From Phymorhynchus buccinoides (lineage: Eukaryota; Mollusca; Gastropoda; Neogastropoda; Raphitomidae): a stretch of 64,000 nucleotides of DNA. This document shows positions 49,947-61,709 of this stretch, one piece after another. The stretch's first letter is position 1, and each line of letters opens with the position of its first letter. The position numbers and the translations under genes were made by a program. The stretch is taken from NCBI GenBank assembly GCA_017654935.2, contig CM065682.1:81480910-81544909 (forward strand), in the 5' to 3' direction. The notes under the pieces were generated by a model, which was not told the DNA's origin, did not search any database, and was given only the letters and a program-made list of their open reading frames with translations.

Positions 49947-51519
49947 TTCAATAATTTACATCGATTTCTTCTGATACTGAAATTATGGCCGTTCTTAAAT
50001 GTACAAGTATGAGGCCTATCAAATGCTGTCCATATATTCTGCCCCCCTCCCTTCCATAATTATGTCCCCTATCACTTTTGCAAGAAACAAAATCAGTTTC
50101 ACCCTAATTTTGCTTCTGTCGCCGCTCCCCTTACGTTCTACACCATCCCACCACTTCCACACCCTTGAAGATGACAACAATACAGGCGACATACACAAAC
50201 TCCAAACTTCAGTTAAGCTGATAATGTGAGTTCATGTGATTGACATTGAAAGTGCTCTCATTTGAGCTGAGGGCCTGCATGGTTCAGCCGGGTTTCACTG
50301 GTTTATTCAATATTCTCAAAGGTAGTTTTACGTTTGATCCATGTTTTGTCACAGTTTGAAACTTGAGATGACATTTTGGAGAAGACTTCTTTGCATTTAA
50401 CACTATACACAGTCCTCCAGGATAGTAATTTGCCTCCTTTGTATTTGGAATCCGTGGCTAGTCAGACATGACTGACAGACACACACGTTTTGAAGTTTTA
50501 CATAATTGGTAGAATTTTGTATGCTTTGTTTTATTAGGTAGATGACAGTGATAATGAACATGTTTTGAACATGTATCATCGATTATAACTGATTTTTTCT
50601 GTCACAATATTTGACAGTGCATGACTTGGTTTGATTTTCAATAATGGTGTGTGCAATGTCTTAGACCTACCCTATAAGTAGTAAAGTACACTTCGTGCTT
50701 ACAGATACGAATAATATTAAAGTAAGTTTGTTCTTTTATGGTTTGGGCTTTTCTTAAACTCAATCATCACCAAACAAAGACTTGCTACAATGTGATATGA
50801 CCTTTAGATGGCTCAGACATGTTTTCTTTTCCTTTTCTCTTCTTTGGTGCATAGGCCGCATTGTTATATTGTTTCATGTCTTTGGGCTTGGGTACTACAT
50901 CAAATGTGGATTTGAGAGGGATTCCACTCCCTCAGAAAAAAAATGGACAGACAAGAAAAAGAGAAACGTAGTTCCATGCTATAGTTTTAGCTTATTCTTT
51001 CACGAGAAGCCTTCATGGCATCTTCAGTTTACATTCAAAGTATCCTCAGCTTCTGGGAGGCAAGCCCCCCTCCGCCCCTGCTCTTTGGAGTTTTACACTT
51101 CATCTCTGTTTTGTTTTTGTCGACAAAGAACAGGCCTGTCATGTTACCACTCCACCAAGAAGAAGCTCCTCTGTTTTACTTGGGACCAAGTGCCCGTCTT
51201 TGTTTGATGGCTGCAACTAAGCTCTCGTGATGAGACCGTCTAGGCCATGTAGTAGATGTTGGAAAACGTGCTTGCCGTCCACCAAGAAGTTATTTATGTT
51301 GATATTGGTCCCTGAAAATGGGTGAATGTGCTTTGTACTAACTTTACTGAAGGCATTGTTTCAGTTTCTGCATCCATTGTATGCGACAGTGCACTCTGCC
51401 TTGCAGCAATGGTTTGTCTGCAGTGTTTAGTTTTTCATATCAACCTACAACACGCTCTTATAGCTGATAGTGTGTCCTGACTTTAAAACAAGCTACCAGT
51501 TCATTTGATTGCACTAATT
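49947..51519. other. Intron sequence, no recognised gene
   Basis: No exon with cysteine-rich coding was found here. A 141-codon open frame at 50782-51207 has no recognisable motif and no splice context that fits the host gene. Confidence 0.4.
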
Positions 51520-52475
51520 GGTGCAAGGTGTTGGAGAGCTCTACGTGTTTATGAGCCAACGTCCTGGGGTAAACTTAACACTCAACAGGTGCAAGGTGCT
51601 GAGAGATCTACGTGTTTATGTCCCCACCTCCTGGGGTAAACTTAACATATCAACAGCTGCAAGGTGTTGGAGAGCTCTACGTGTTTATGAGCCAACATCC
51701 TGGGGTAAATTTAGCATCCCAAGAGGTGCAAATTGCTGAGAGATCTACGTGTTTATGTCCCCACCTCCTGGGGTAAGCTTAACATCTCAACAGGTGCAAG
51801 GTGCTGAGAGATCTACGTGTTTATGTCCCCACCTTCTCGGGTAAACTTAACATCTCAACAGGTGCAAGGTGCTGACAGCTCTTCGTGATTATGAGCCCAC
51901 GTCCTGCGGTAAGCTTAACATATCAACAGGTGCAAGGTGCTGACAGCTCTACGTGTTTATGAGCCCACGTCCTGCGGTAAACTTAACATCTCAACAGGTG
52001 TAAGGTGCTGGAGAGCTCTACGTGTTTATGAGCCCACGTCCTGCGGTAAGCTTAACATATCAACAGGTGCAAGGTGCTGACAGCTCTACGTGTTTATGAG
52101 CCCACCTCCTGGGGTAAACTTAACGTCTCAACAGGTGCAAGGTGCTCAGAGCTCTACGTGTTTATGAGCCCACCTCCTGGGGTAAACTTAACATCTCAAC
52201 AGGTGTAAGGTGCTGGAGAGCTCTACGTGTTTATGAGCCCACCTCCTGGGGTAAGCTTAACATCTCAACATGTGTAAGGTGCTGAGAGCTCCACGTGCTT
52301 ATGAGCCCACCTCCTGGGGTAAACTTAACATCTCAACAGGTGCAAGGTGCTGGAGAGCTCTACGTGTTTATGAGCCCACCTCCTGGGGTAAACTTAACAT
52401 CTCAACAGGTGCAAGGTGCTGACAGCTCTACCTGTTTATGTCCCCACCTTCTGAGGTAAACTTAACATCTCAACA
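51520..52475. repeat. 68-bp minisatellite, about 14 copies
   Basis: Unit: GGTGCAAGGTGCTGAGAGCT, CTACGTGTTTATGAGCCCAC and CTCCTGGGGTAAACTTAACA plus TCTCAACA. Variants (GAGCCCACC against TCCCCACC; GAGAG against GACAG) alternate in blocks, which suggests higher-order duplication. Confidence 0.96.
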
Positions 52476-52964
52476 GTGTTGGGACCTTCCTGTCCAAAGT
52501 CATCTGTTCATTTTTTGTGCAACTTTCCAACAGCTTGAGGATAAGAAACGTTAAATGAATGAATGTCAAAAGATCACATACAATCCTTTTATCTTCACTT
52601 TAAGCAAATCCAATGTATCTGGGGCGTTTCATGTTTCTTTTAAATTTCAAAGCTAAAAGCTGTTGTCATTTCTCATTGGAAGACTAATACATAGAAGTGT
52701 TGTTAACTTATGAATGTGTTGTCGTTTGTGGTATGTGGACCGTTATCTTGTAATTTCTTATCAAGTGTATGCTATTCGTTATTTGTTATTTTCTGATTTT
52801 ACTTCATGTCTGATGTTATATTTATATTTCAATTTGTAAAGCGCACAGAGCATGCTCATAGTGTGGAATGTTAGCGCTATAACAAATAAAATTATTATTA
52901 TTATTATTATTAAGTGCATAAAAGTCCTCACTAGTAATAGACTGACCGGCCCCTGACACCACAT
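52476..52964. other. Intron sequence with a LINE-tail-like end
   Basis: Contains AAAGCGCACAGAGCATGCTC, AGCGCTATAACAAATAAAAT and (TTA)n at about 52892-52912. This is a typical CR1/L2-like 3' tail in plus orientation. No coding part is seen. Confidence 0.5.
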
Positions 52965-54300
52965 TTTTGGGTCTCATCTGGATCGCATCATGAGTCTCAT
53001 CTTGGATCGCATCATGGGTCTCATCTTGGATCACATCAATGATGGGTCTCATCTTGGATCGCATCAATGATGGGTCTCATCTTGGATCGCATCAATGATG
53101 GGTCTCATCTTGGATCGCATCATGAGTCTCATCTTGGATCGCATCATGGGTCTCATCTTGGATCACATCATGGGTCTCATCTTGAATCGCATCAATGATG
53201 GGTCTCATCTTGGATTGCATCAATGATGGGTCTCATCTTGGATCGCATAATGGGTCTCATCTTGGATCGCATAATGGGTCTCATCTTGGATCGCATCAAT
53301 GATGGGTCTCATCTTGGATCGCATCATGGGTCTCATCTTGGATCACATCATGGGTCTCATCTTGGATCACATCAATGATGGGTCTCATCTTGGATCGCAT
53401 CATGGGTCTCATCTTGGATCACATCATGGGTCTCATCTTGGATCGCATAATGGGTCTCATCTTGGATCGCATAATGGGTCTCATCTTGGATCGCATCAAT
53501 GATGGGTCTCATCTTGGATCGCATAATGGGTCTCATCTTGGATCGCATCATGGGTCTCATCTTGGATCACATCAATGATGGGTCTCATCTTGGATCGCAT
53601 CATGGGTCTCATCTTGGATCGCATCATGGGTCTCATCTTGGATCGCATCAATGATGGGTCTCATCTTGGATCGCATCATGGGTCTCATCTTGGATCGCAT
53701 AATGGGTCTCATCTTGGATTGCATCAGTGATGGGTCTCATCTTGGATCGCATAATGGGTCTCATCTTGGATCGCATCATGGGTCTCATCTTGGATCGCAT
53801 CATGGGTCTCATCTTGGATCGCATAATGGGTCTCATCTTGGATCGCATCATGGGTCTCATCTTGGATTGCATCATGGGTCTCATCTTGGATCGCATAATG
53901 GGTCTCATCTTGGATCGCATCATGGGTCTCATCTTGGATTGCATCATGGGTCTCATCTTGGATCGCATAATGGGTCTCATCTTGGATCGCATCATGGGTC
54001 TCATCTTGGATCGCATCATGGGTCTCATCTTGGATTGCATCATGGGTCTCAATGATGGGTCTCATCTTGGATCGCATCATGGGTCTCATCTTGGATCGCA
54101 TCAATGATGGGTCTCATCTTGGATCGCATGATGGGTCTCATCTTGGATCGCATGATGGGTCTCATCTTGGATCGCATCAATGATGGGTCTCATCTTGGAT
54201 CGCATCAATGATGGGTCTCATCTTGGATCGCATGATGGGTCTCATCTTGGATCGCATCATGGGTCTCATCTTGGATCGCATTATGGGTCTCATCTGAGAA
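52965..54300. repeat. 24/28-bp satellite (GGGTCTCATCTTGGATCGCA)
   Basis: More than 50 units. The 24-bp form is GGGTCTCATCTTGGATCGCA plus TCAT, and a 28-bp form has TCAATGAT in place of TCAT. CGCATAAT, CACATCAT and TTGCATC variants occur in runs. Open frames on both strands (reading GLILDRIM or DETHDAIQ) are by-products of a stop-free unit. Confidence 0.97.
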
Positions 54301-54332
54301 TTACCCGTGCTCAAGCACTGAGATGAGACCCA
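54284..54332. repeat. 12-bp inverted repeat closing the satellite
   Basis: The last satellite core TGGGTCTCATCT (54284-54295) is followed after 25 bp by its perfect inverse AGATGAGACCCA (54321-54332). Confidence 0.8.
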
Positions 54333-54773
54333 CAATTAAGGGGTCAGACGCCGCTGATTGGTTAATGAGAAAAGGGTGGTCAGCCCACGTGGGTCAGCAC
54401 TTTGGCCTGGGTTAGGACTGACCAGTACTGACCACCACTAATGTAGGTGTGTGGGTAGGTGGGTGGGGTGTTGAGGAGGTGGGGTTGAATGGGGGTGGGG
54501 GTGGTAGTATTGATTGGCAGCTGTGCTGTGGGTAGGGGAGATAAATTGATTGGCAGGTGTGTCTGGGAGCCTTCTGTGTAGAAGTGGTAGTATTGTCAGT
54601 GTCATTATTTTTAATGAGAGAGGCAGGGTAAACTTGAGCCCAGTTGCCATGGGTATAGGTCTAATTAGGAGTTTTCTGTTAGAGGAAAAAATCTCAGTGA
54701 AAGAATCAATGGATTTTTTCCTAAGCAATAGCTATAGGGCTTGGTTGTTGGAAAAGAAAAGAAAGGGCAGTGA

Positions 54774-54822
<49 letters not shown>

Positions 54823-55344
54823 TGAGTGTGTGTGTGTGTGTGTGTGCGTGCGTGCGCGTGCGTGCGTGCGTGCGTGTGTGTGTGTGTGTGTGTGTGCAAG
54901 ACAGTCATAGGACAGTTGTGGGTAGATGAATACAGTGTGTTCCATCACCTTTTGCTTAGAAACACTAAAACTTATATGCAACAGTCATGGGGAGTGGGGG
55001 AGACGGAGTGCCTGTATATGTGTTTCAAACTTTATTTCCAGTGTTGGACAAACACACAAACACCAAAATGGTTTCAGGGAAAGGGTAACGTAACTAACTT
55101 ATAATGCAAACGAGATCTGTGACCCACTTGGGAACAATGGTGGGCCTGGAAAGGGCCTACTTTTAAATGCAGGTCCTTAAAAGGACTTAGGAGCAATGAG
55201 TGGTGTACAGGCGTGGTGGTGGTAGACAGGCAGGCAAGCAGGCAGGTGGTGGGGAAAAGAAAGTAAGGACAAATATAAAAAGAGACTTTGGAAAATATAA
55301 AAAGAAGGGGTGAAAAAAGAAACTCTCCACTGTGTGTTGTTTAG
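54333..55344. other. Intron sequence with TG repeats
   Basis: (TG)n/(TGCG)n at 54775-54897 and GGTGGGGTGG-rich stretches at 54440-54530. The open frame 54550-54825 is not recognised. A short pyrimidine-poor tract (TGTGTTGTTTAG) leads into exon Z2. Confidence 0.6.
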
Positions 55345-55420
55345 GTGCACTGTCGCTGTCTTAACAACTACTTCGTGTATCGTGATTCGGCCACGTTTGA
55401 TGCCAAGTTCGAGTGCACAG
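55345..55420 (+). CDS. Host gene exon Z2
   Basis: An internal exon of 76 nt, acceptor GTGTGTTGTTTAG, donor ACAG|GTAAGC. It enters in phase 0 and leaves one base. It codes VHCRCLNNYFVYRDSATFDA, then KFECT. It is homologous to Z1 (three cysteines in register, C-x-C at residues 3 and 5). The downstream exon, expected to begin in phase 1, is not established in the window. Confidence 0.8.
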
Positions 55421-55644
55421 GTAAGCTTTTTTATTGAACTTTTTTCCTCAAGACATTTTCTAATGAAATACCAAAAGGACAGAACGCACACACAAGCTCG
55501 AGTTGAGTCCTCCTCACTGCAGCAGGAGGGTTGGCAAAGGTTTTTGATTTATTTAAAAAAAACACAAATTAAGCTCACTTGTGCGAAGTGAGTCTATTTT
55601 CCCATAATTGTTCGGTTGTGTGTCTGTGTGTATGTATATCTCTC

Positions 55645-55900
55645 TACAATACTCCCCGTTTATAGTAAACTCGGTTATAAGCAATTTCGGTTACAGTAAA
55701 GGAAAGCACTGGTTCCCAGCCAAAAGTCTACTGTTTTATTACTAAATAGTCCTCTGATAGTAGCAACTCGGTTATAATAAATTTAAAAAAAAACTGCTAT
55801 AGTAAATTCCAAAGTCATTTTTTTTATTTCAACACATATGTGCAAAATACACATTGTAAGATAGAACTTTTCAATCTGAATCCAACGGTATCATGTTTTT
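55645..55900 (+). mobile_element. pogo/Tigger-like fragment
   Basis: CAATACTCCCCGTTTATAGT, then AACTCGGTTATAAGCAATTT and CTCGGTTATAATAAATTTAA. This style of sequence (repeated CGGTTATAA blocks after a CCCCG start) is typical of pogo/Tigger terminal regions. No matching second end was found, so it is a fragment. Confidence 0.4.
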
Positions 55901-56299
55901 CTCTGTAAGAAAATTATATCATGAGCTATGGGTTTTTTAATATTTAATTTTTACGCTCTTTTTGTGTCATATTGCAAATTCGCGTACTGTTCCAAATTTA
56001 AAGATCTTCGTATTAAAAACGATAAGGCCAATATAAACAAGTTTAGTTGCTCCAAGACAATAAGTATGTGGGCTACATGCTTGATTTATTACAGAAGCCA
56101 GTTCCATTCCCAAGTGCCTCAAAATCACTTGTGAAGTTGGTAAAAATGGCGTTTTTGTGTGTACAGAATGATAACATGAAATTTGTAAATAGGCAAATTT
56201 CATGTTTGGTTATAATTGACCTACAGAACTGGTTTTGGTATCATTGGAATCAGAACGACAAGCTCCTTCTAATTATTGCATGTAGTCTAGAAAGTACTT

Positions 56300-57065
56300 T
56301 TAAACCTTGACCTTTGACCTTAAAATATGAACATGTTTTGCTTTGCTATATTGTGCGACCTGTTATACAGAATTACTTCGAATTTTGTTTGATGGTACAT
56401 TGCGTTAGTCTGACATGCCCAGTTGGGTAGCTATTGGTAGCTATTGCCTTACTGACCTTGACCTTGACCTTTGACCTTGAAAACGTACATTTTTGTCTTT
56501 CCGATATCCTGCAGTGTACTGTACAGAATTTGGTTGGGCAGTTTATTACTAGAAGCTGATATGCCCTGCTAGGTAATCATTAGTAACTATTGGTCATTTT
56601 TATTTTATTGACCTTTGACCTTGAAAGGGTTTTTTTTCCTTTACAGTATCTTGCGATCTACTGTGCAGAATTACTTCAAATTTTGTATCGTGATACATTG
56701 CTTAAAACTGGCATGCCCAACTGGGTAACTAGTGGCATGTATTGACTTTGACCTTCACCTTTAACCTTGAAAGTTCAATTATTTGCTTTTACAATATTTT
56801 GTGATCTACTGTACATCAGTTACAGTTTTGTACAGTAGTATATTGCCTAAAGCTGACTTACCCAACTGGATAACTATTGGTAATTGTTTCAATGTTGACC
56901 TTCACCTTTGACCTTGAAAGGTCAATTTTTGTCTTTGCAATAATCTTCTACTGTACAGAATAACTTCAAATTTTGTAGAGTGATATATTGCTTAAAACTG
57001 ACATGCCCAACTGGGTAACTAGTGGCATGTATTGACTTTGACCTTTAACCTTGAGAGGTCAATTA
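56300..57065. repeat. TGACCTTTGACC tandem repeat, about 6 degenerate units of roughly 140 bp
   Basis: Each unit has TGACCTTGACCTTTGACCTT or variants (56306, 56453, 56608, 56745, 56893, 57035), followed by CTGTACAGAAT(T/A)ACTTCAAA, TTTTGTxxxxTGxTACATTG and TGACATGCCCAACTGGGTAA. The TGACCTTTGACC core equals a direct repeat of nuclear-receptor half sites with one-base spacing. The origin is a dispersed repeat; regulatory use is unknown. Confidence 0.85.
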
Positions 57066-57203
57066 TTTTTGCTTTTACAATATATTAATGTGGTCTACTG
57101 TACAGAATCACCTACAATTTTGTGTAACATATTACTTAAAAGCTGTAAGATAAAATATTAGCTTTAAATAATATGTTACACTCTTAACTACGTGTACGTA
57201 CAT

Positions 57204-57418
57204 CAGGGCTCCCAGGAACCCCCATGTGGGGGTCTATGAAGCACTAAAATTCTCAAGGACCCTCTAAAAGAATGTGCAGGGGGTTCCAGGGATGCACTAG
57301 AAAACATCTGTTTAGCATTTGCAATGCCACTGGCACCCTCTATCCTGCCTCTAGGACCCTCTACACTGTAAGTGAAGTTCCTGTGACCCATTGTTTTGCG
57401 GGACGATTGGGAGCCCTG
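57204..57418. mobile_element. 215-bp MITE with CAGGGCTCCCA ends
   Basis: Inverted ends CAGGGCTCCCA (57204-57214) and TGGGAGCCCTG (57408-57418), flanked by GTACAT at 57198-57203 and 57419-57424. CAGGG ends are common in hAT elements, but those make 8-bp duplications, so the superfamily is uncertain. There is no coding capacity. Confidence 0.65.
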
Positions 57419-57424
57419 GTACAT

Positions 57425-57833
57425 TAGCCAGTATAGCATTGGAGAAGCACACACAATTCGTACACGTTTCTGATATACAGACAATATTGCTTTTACAATT
57501 TCAATACTACTAGTGCTAATAAATAAGATAAATAAATAGTTAAATAAAATACGATTTCAGCTTCTTTTAATGTTCATTCAAGTCTCAATGTATTGAAGAA
57601 AAACTACCTTATGATTAAACATGTAAAGAACATCGCCTAACTTCTCTTATGTAGTTTCTGAACTGTATTGCATTTTGTACGTTTATTCATATCTCTTGTC
57701 ATGGTTAATTTGTGCATAAATCTTGTAAAAACATGAGCTTTTTTTAATATTGTTGTTATTTCCGTTACCTTTTTGGGGGATGGGGGGACGAAAAAGAGGG
57801 AAAATGTCGGGAGAGTAATTTCTTGTGTTTTGA

Positions 57834-57838
<5 letters not shown>
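57425..57838. other. Sequence without recognised features
   Basis: A/T-rich intergenic or intronic DNA; nothing recognised. Confidence 0.5.
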
Positions 57839-57864
<26 letters not shown>

Positions 57865-57975
57865 TAAGAAAATGTATATAGCGCTTCACCTTTAAGCTCT
57901 AAGCGCTTTACAATTGCACTTATATTATTCATATTAAAAACAACCGCTTACATACCTCCCCACTATCCTTCACAT

Positions 57976-58070
<95 letters not shown>

Positions 58071-58469
58071 TACACGCACACACGCGCGCGCGCACAACGA
58101 AATATGTACATATTTAACTAAATATAGATAAAATACATATACATCATAAAATTACAATTTACAATCAGATTACATTTAAAAATCAATTTTGAATTTACAT
58201 AAACAAGTTATACATTCACAATGACCGCAAAAGTAAAGTATACATATAGGTACACACAAGGTTCACAAACATTCAAAAATAAACACGCTCATAAAAGCAA
58301 ATTAAGACATACTCGTATTCACCGCACTCACGGGTTTAAAACCGACAAGAAAAAATAGATTTGATGTAAAATAAATTAAAAGAAAATGTATTCATATAAT
58401 ATCCCTTTCATAGATACAGAGAGACACACAAAACACATACACACACACACGCACGCGCGCAGAGAGAGG

Positions 58470-58551
<82 letters not shown>

Positions 58552-58604
58552 AGTTGTGAAAATAATGAAGGGAACCAACGTTATGAATCAAAGCTACACA
58601 CGCG

Positions 58605-58661
<57 letters not shown>

Positions 58662-59805
58662 GCGCTCGCGCATAATTATGCGTGCCAGAGAGACGGAGTG
58701 TGGGAGGGAGAAGGAGACAGACATAGACAGAAAGACAGAGAGACGGAGAAATGCAGAGACAGATACGGAGACAGAGAAATAGAAAGACTGAGACAGACAG
58801 ACTGATCGACAGGCAATCAGACAGCTTTAAATGAGATTGTGGGACTGACGGAAATAGTGAGTTTTCAGAGCAGTTTTGAAGGGTGGAAGTGTTTCTGGGT
58901 GGCGAGTGGCGAATGAAAGCTGGTTCCATGTATTAGGTGCAAAGAAGGAGAAAGTTCGGTTGCCATAAGTCTTTGTCTTGGTCCGTGGCATGGTGAAAGG
59001 TCGGTTGTCTGAAGATGAACGGAGTTGTCTGGTAGGAGAGTAGATGTGCAGAAGATCAGAAAGATAGACAGGAAAGTAAGGATCAGTAAGAGACTTGAAA
59101 CAGAGAGTAGATAGTTTGTGATCTACACGAGCAGAAATGGGTAGCCAGTGAAGTTGCTGTAGAAGAGACTGTGCGTGATCTTGTTTTTTAGTTCAGAATA
59201 TATGTCATGCTGCTGAGTTTTGGACCTTTTGGAGTTTGTCAGTAAGATATTGTGGGATGCCAGAGAGAAGGGAAATACAGTAATCAAACTTGGACAGAAC
59301 AACAGAACAGACGAGGGTTTTTGCTGCTTCAAAAGTGAGAAGGTGGCGAATGCTGCTGATTTTCCTGAGTTCATGGTAAGCTGAGCGACAGATGTTTGAG
59401 ACGTGTGTGTCCATGGCGAGAGTGTTGGAGAAAGTGACCCCTAAGTTTCTTGCAGTGGAGAAGAATTGAATGCATGTGTCACCAACTTTGATAGAAGAGG
59501 GGATAGAGTCAGGTAATGGCTTGTTCTGTGAGTGAATGAGTAGGACTTCGCTTTTGTCATCGTTAAGTTTGAGTTTGTTTGAATTCATCCAGTGTTTGAT
59601 GTCAGTGATGCATGTCTGCATGTTGTTGATGGTGTCTTGAATCTGTTCTGGTTCTGAAGAGGCATGTAGCTGTGAGTCGTCAGCAAAAGACTGACTTGGG
59701 ATGTTGTGCTGGGCTGTGATGGAAGTGAGGGGCTTGGAATACAAAATGAAAAGGACAGGGCCCAAAACTGATCCTTGTGGGACACCACACTCAAGAACAG
59801 AAGAT
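57839..59805 (-). mobile_element. CR1/L2-like LINE, 3' half, with long 3' UTR
   Basis: The minus strand reads the RT end (CGVPQGSVLGPVLFILYSKP, SFADDSQLH, KHWMNSNKLKLNDDKSEVLL, FDYCISLLSGIPQYL), then in another frame LHWLPISARVDHKLSTLCFK and TYGNRTFSFFAPNTWNQLSF, to a stop near 58826. A 3' UTR of about 1 kb follows, holding (CT)n, (TG)n and GC repeats (58606-58668, 58464-58548, 57979-58052), and ends GCGCTATATACATTTTCTTA and (AAT)n at 57839-57864. The RT start is missing. Confidence 0.8.
59205..59805 (-). pseudogene. CR1-like RT segment (palm and thumb)
   Basis: An open frame of about 200 codons with GVPQGS and FADD motifs intact; the first catalytic Asp region is absent because the copy is broken just upstream. 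A frame change near 59205 separates it from the C-terminal part (59200-58826). Confidence 0.82.
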
Positions 59806-60527
59806 TGAGAAGAAGAAGAAGAAGAATTAGCATTCATAGCGCCTAATCTTAAAAAATCCCTAAGCGCTTACAATAATAAATGAATAAACCAGCAAGCAAT
59901 ATAAATAAAGAAACGACAAAAGTATGTTATACTCGCAACACACACACAAACAACACGCATGCACACAAACACACACGGATGGAAGGGGCACAGTACTTTG
60001 AAAAGAAATATAGCAGGCTATGATTTGAAAAGAGTAGTTTTGAGAGAAGACTTAAATGAAGAAAGGGAGTTGGCAGAACGGAGAGGTAAAGGGAGTCTAT
60101 TCCAAGAGGAGGGGGCCTAGAAAGAGAAGGAGCGTTCGCCAAGGGTCTTGGTGTGGTAACGAGGGATCTGGAGGAGATAAGTGTCAGAAGAGGAGCGTAA
60201 CTGTCTAAGAGGTGTGTAAAGGTTCAGAGGATCAGCGGGATAAGAAGGAACCAGACCATTCAGGGAGAAGAGTTGTTTTTGATAGAGACAGTCTGTGTTC
60301 TGTTGGTCAGATAGGATGTAAGCCACTGAAGTACTGTGCCAGAGATGCCATATGAATGAGAGAGACGATCATGAGGATGTTGTGGTCGATTGTGTCGAAT
60401 GCTGCTGAAATATCTAACAAAGTGAGAACAGAGAGCTTTCCAGAGTCGACAGAGTGAAGAAGGTCGTTCATGACTTTGAACAGAGCTGTTTCAGTGCTGT
60501 GAGAAGGGCGATAGGCCGACAATTTGC
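59806..60527 (-). mobile_element. Second CR1-like LINE copy with internal deletion
   Basis: The minus strand starts in RT (SAYRPSHSTETALFKVMNDL, LDISAAFDTIDHNIL, then GISGTVLQWLTSYLT-like sequence). Within about 25 codons it jumps to the C-terminal region (NGLVPSYPADPLNLYTPLRQ, QIPRYHTKTLGERSF), so the whole central palm with the ADD motif is deleted. The 3' end is GCGCCTAATCTT-type (inverse of AAGATTAGGCGC) with a (TTC)n tail at about 59805-59828, which abuts the other CR1 copy. Confidence 0.75.
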
Positions 60528-60927
60528 TATACTCATAATATATTTTGTTTTGATTGATTTTTTCCTATATTTTGTTTTGATTGATTTTTGCCTCCATAAA
60601 GGGGGGTGGGGGAGGGTGAATGGGGGTACGAATGTGTAGGATGCTTTTCTTTCTTTTTTTCTGTTCATTCTTTTGTTTAGCTTTATTTTTCATAATGTGT
60701 TTCTTGATTGTTGTTCTATTCAGTTCATGTAAATACTGTGGTTATGTGGGGGGTGGGGGTGAATAGGCGTGTGAATGCGTATGATGCTTTGATTCCATAT
60801 ATAAATATCTTGGGTGTTTTGCATGCAGTATTTCCCCCCCTTTTCTTGTTCATTATTGGAAGTTTAGTTATGTTCTTCTTTTGTTGTGTGCTTATTCTTT
60901 TCCCTCAATAAACAAAACAAATAGATA

Positions 60928-61021
<94 letters not shown>

Positions 61022-61543
61022 ATTATTCACATTTAAGTGTAGTAACCTCTTACTGACAATTACAACTGATTAAACAGCATTCCTACATCACAAAACATTT
61101 GAGGACAAGTTGTAAAAAAACCCAGTTCAAGCTATATTTTTTTTTCAATCCTCATTAAAGATCATTTGGACTTGACTTGACTTGGCTTGCCTTGACAACG
61201 AACCTGTAAACAATGCAGTACCATTAATGCCTTACAACAAAACACCCACATTTCTATGCTATCAGTAAGCAAATCTTACCCACAGATTATTGTCACGTAG
61301 CTCCGTGTTTTCTTGTTTTCTTTATATTGTATATTTTTGCTAAACAAAGACCTGATTTTGCGACGATTAGTAGTCATCATAGCATGTCATGTAGAATGAT
61401 TAGTGTGTTTTCGTATTTGTGTCTGACATCTTTTTGGTTTTTAAATATTTAATGAAGTTTCTTGCTATAGGCTTACGAAAGCTGCCTACCCCAATAAGGG
61501 TGAAGGATGTTATTAAAATCTTGATTTTGTTTTTTGTGAATAG
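60528..61543. other. Non-coding stretch with (CT)n
   Basis: (CT)n at 60932-61019. A duplicated ATATTTTGTTTTGATTGATTTTTxCCT occurs at 60538-60590. No gene is recognised. Confidence 0.55.
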
Positions 61544-61709
61544 GCAACTAGTCCAGCCCTGAAGCTGTTGCCATCGTTGCTCCGGGGGGGACCTAGCTGT
61601 GGCGCCTTTCAAGGCCTCCTTACCTCCCCAGAAAGCAGCCCTGAAAAACAAAAGAGTGAACCTGGGAGTCACACCTCCATTGATCATTTGTCGTTTCTGT
61701 CTGAAGAAA
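61544..61709 (+). CDS. Weak candidate exon
   Basis: The acceptor has a good pyrimidine tract (TTGATTTTGTTTTTTGTGAATAG) and the donor is GAAA|GTTAGT. In phase 0 it is open for 55 codons (ATSPALKLLPSLLRGGPSCG, later SPESSPEKQKSEPGS). It is Ser/Pro-rich. It does not join directly to Z2 by phase, so at least one exon would lie between. The opposite strand is also open here. Low confidence. Confidence 0.2.

Noticed and set aside
50782..51207. 141-codon open frame on the plus strand
   Set aside because: No recognisable domain, no fitting splice context for the host gene and no repeat homology that I can name.
53299..54107. Open frames reading GLILDRIM and DETHDAIQ on both strands
   Set aside because: By-products of a stop-free 24-bp satellite unit; the apparent protein repeats simply mirror the DNA repeat.
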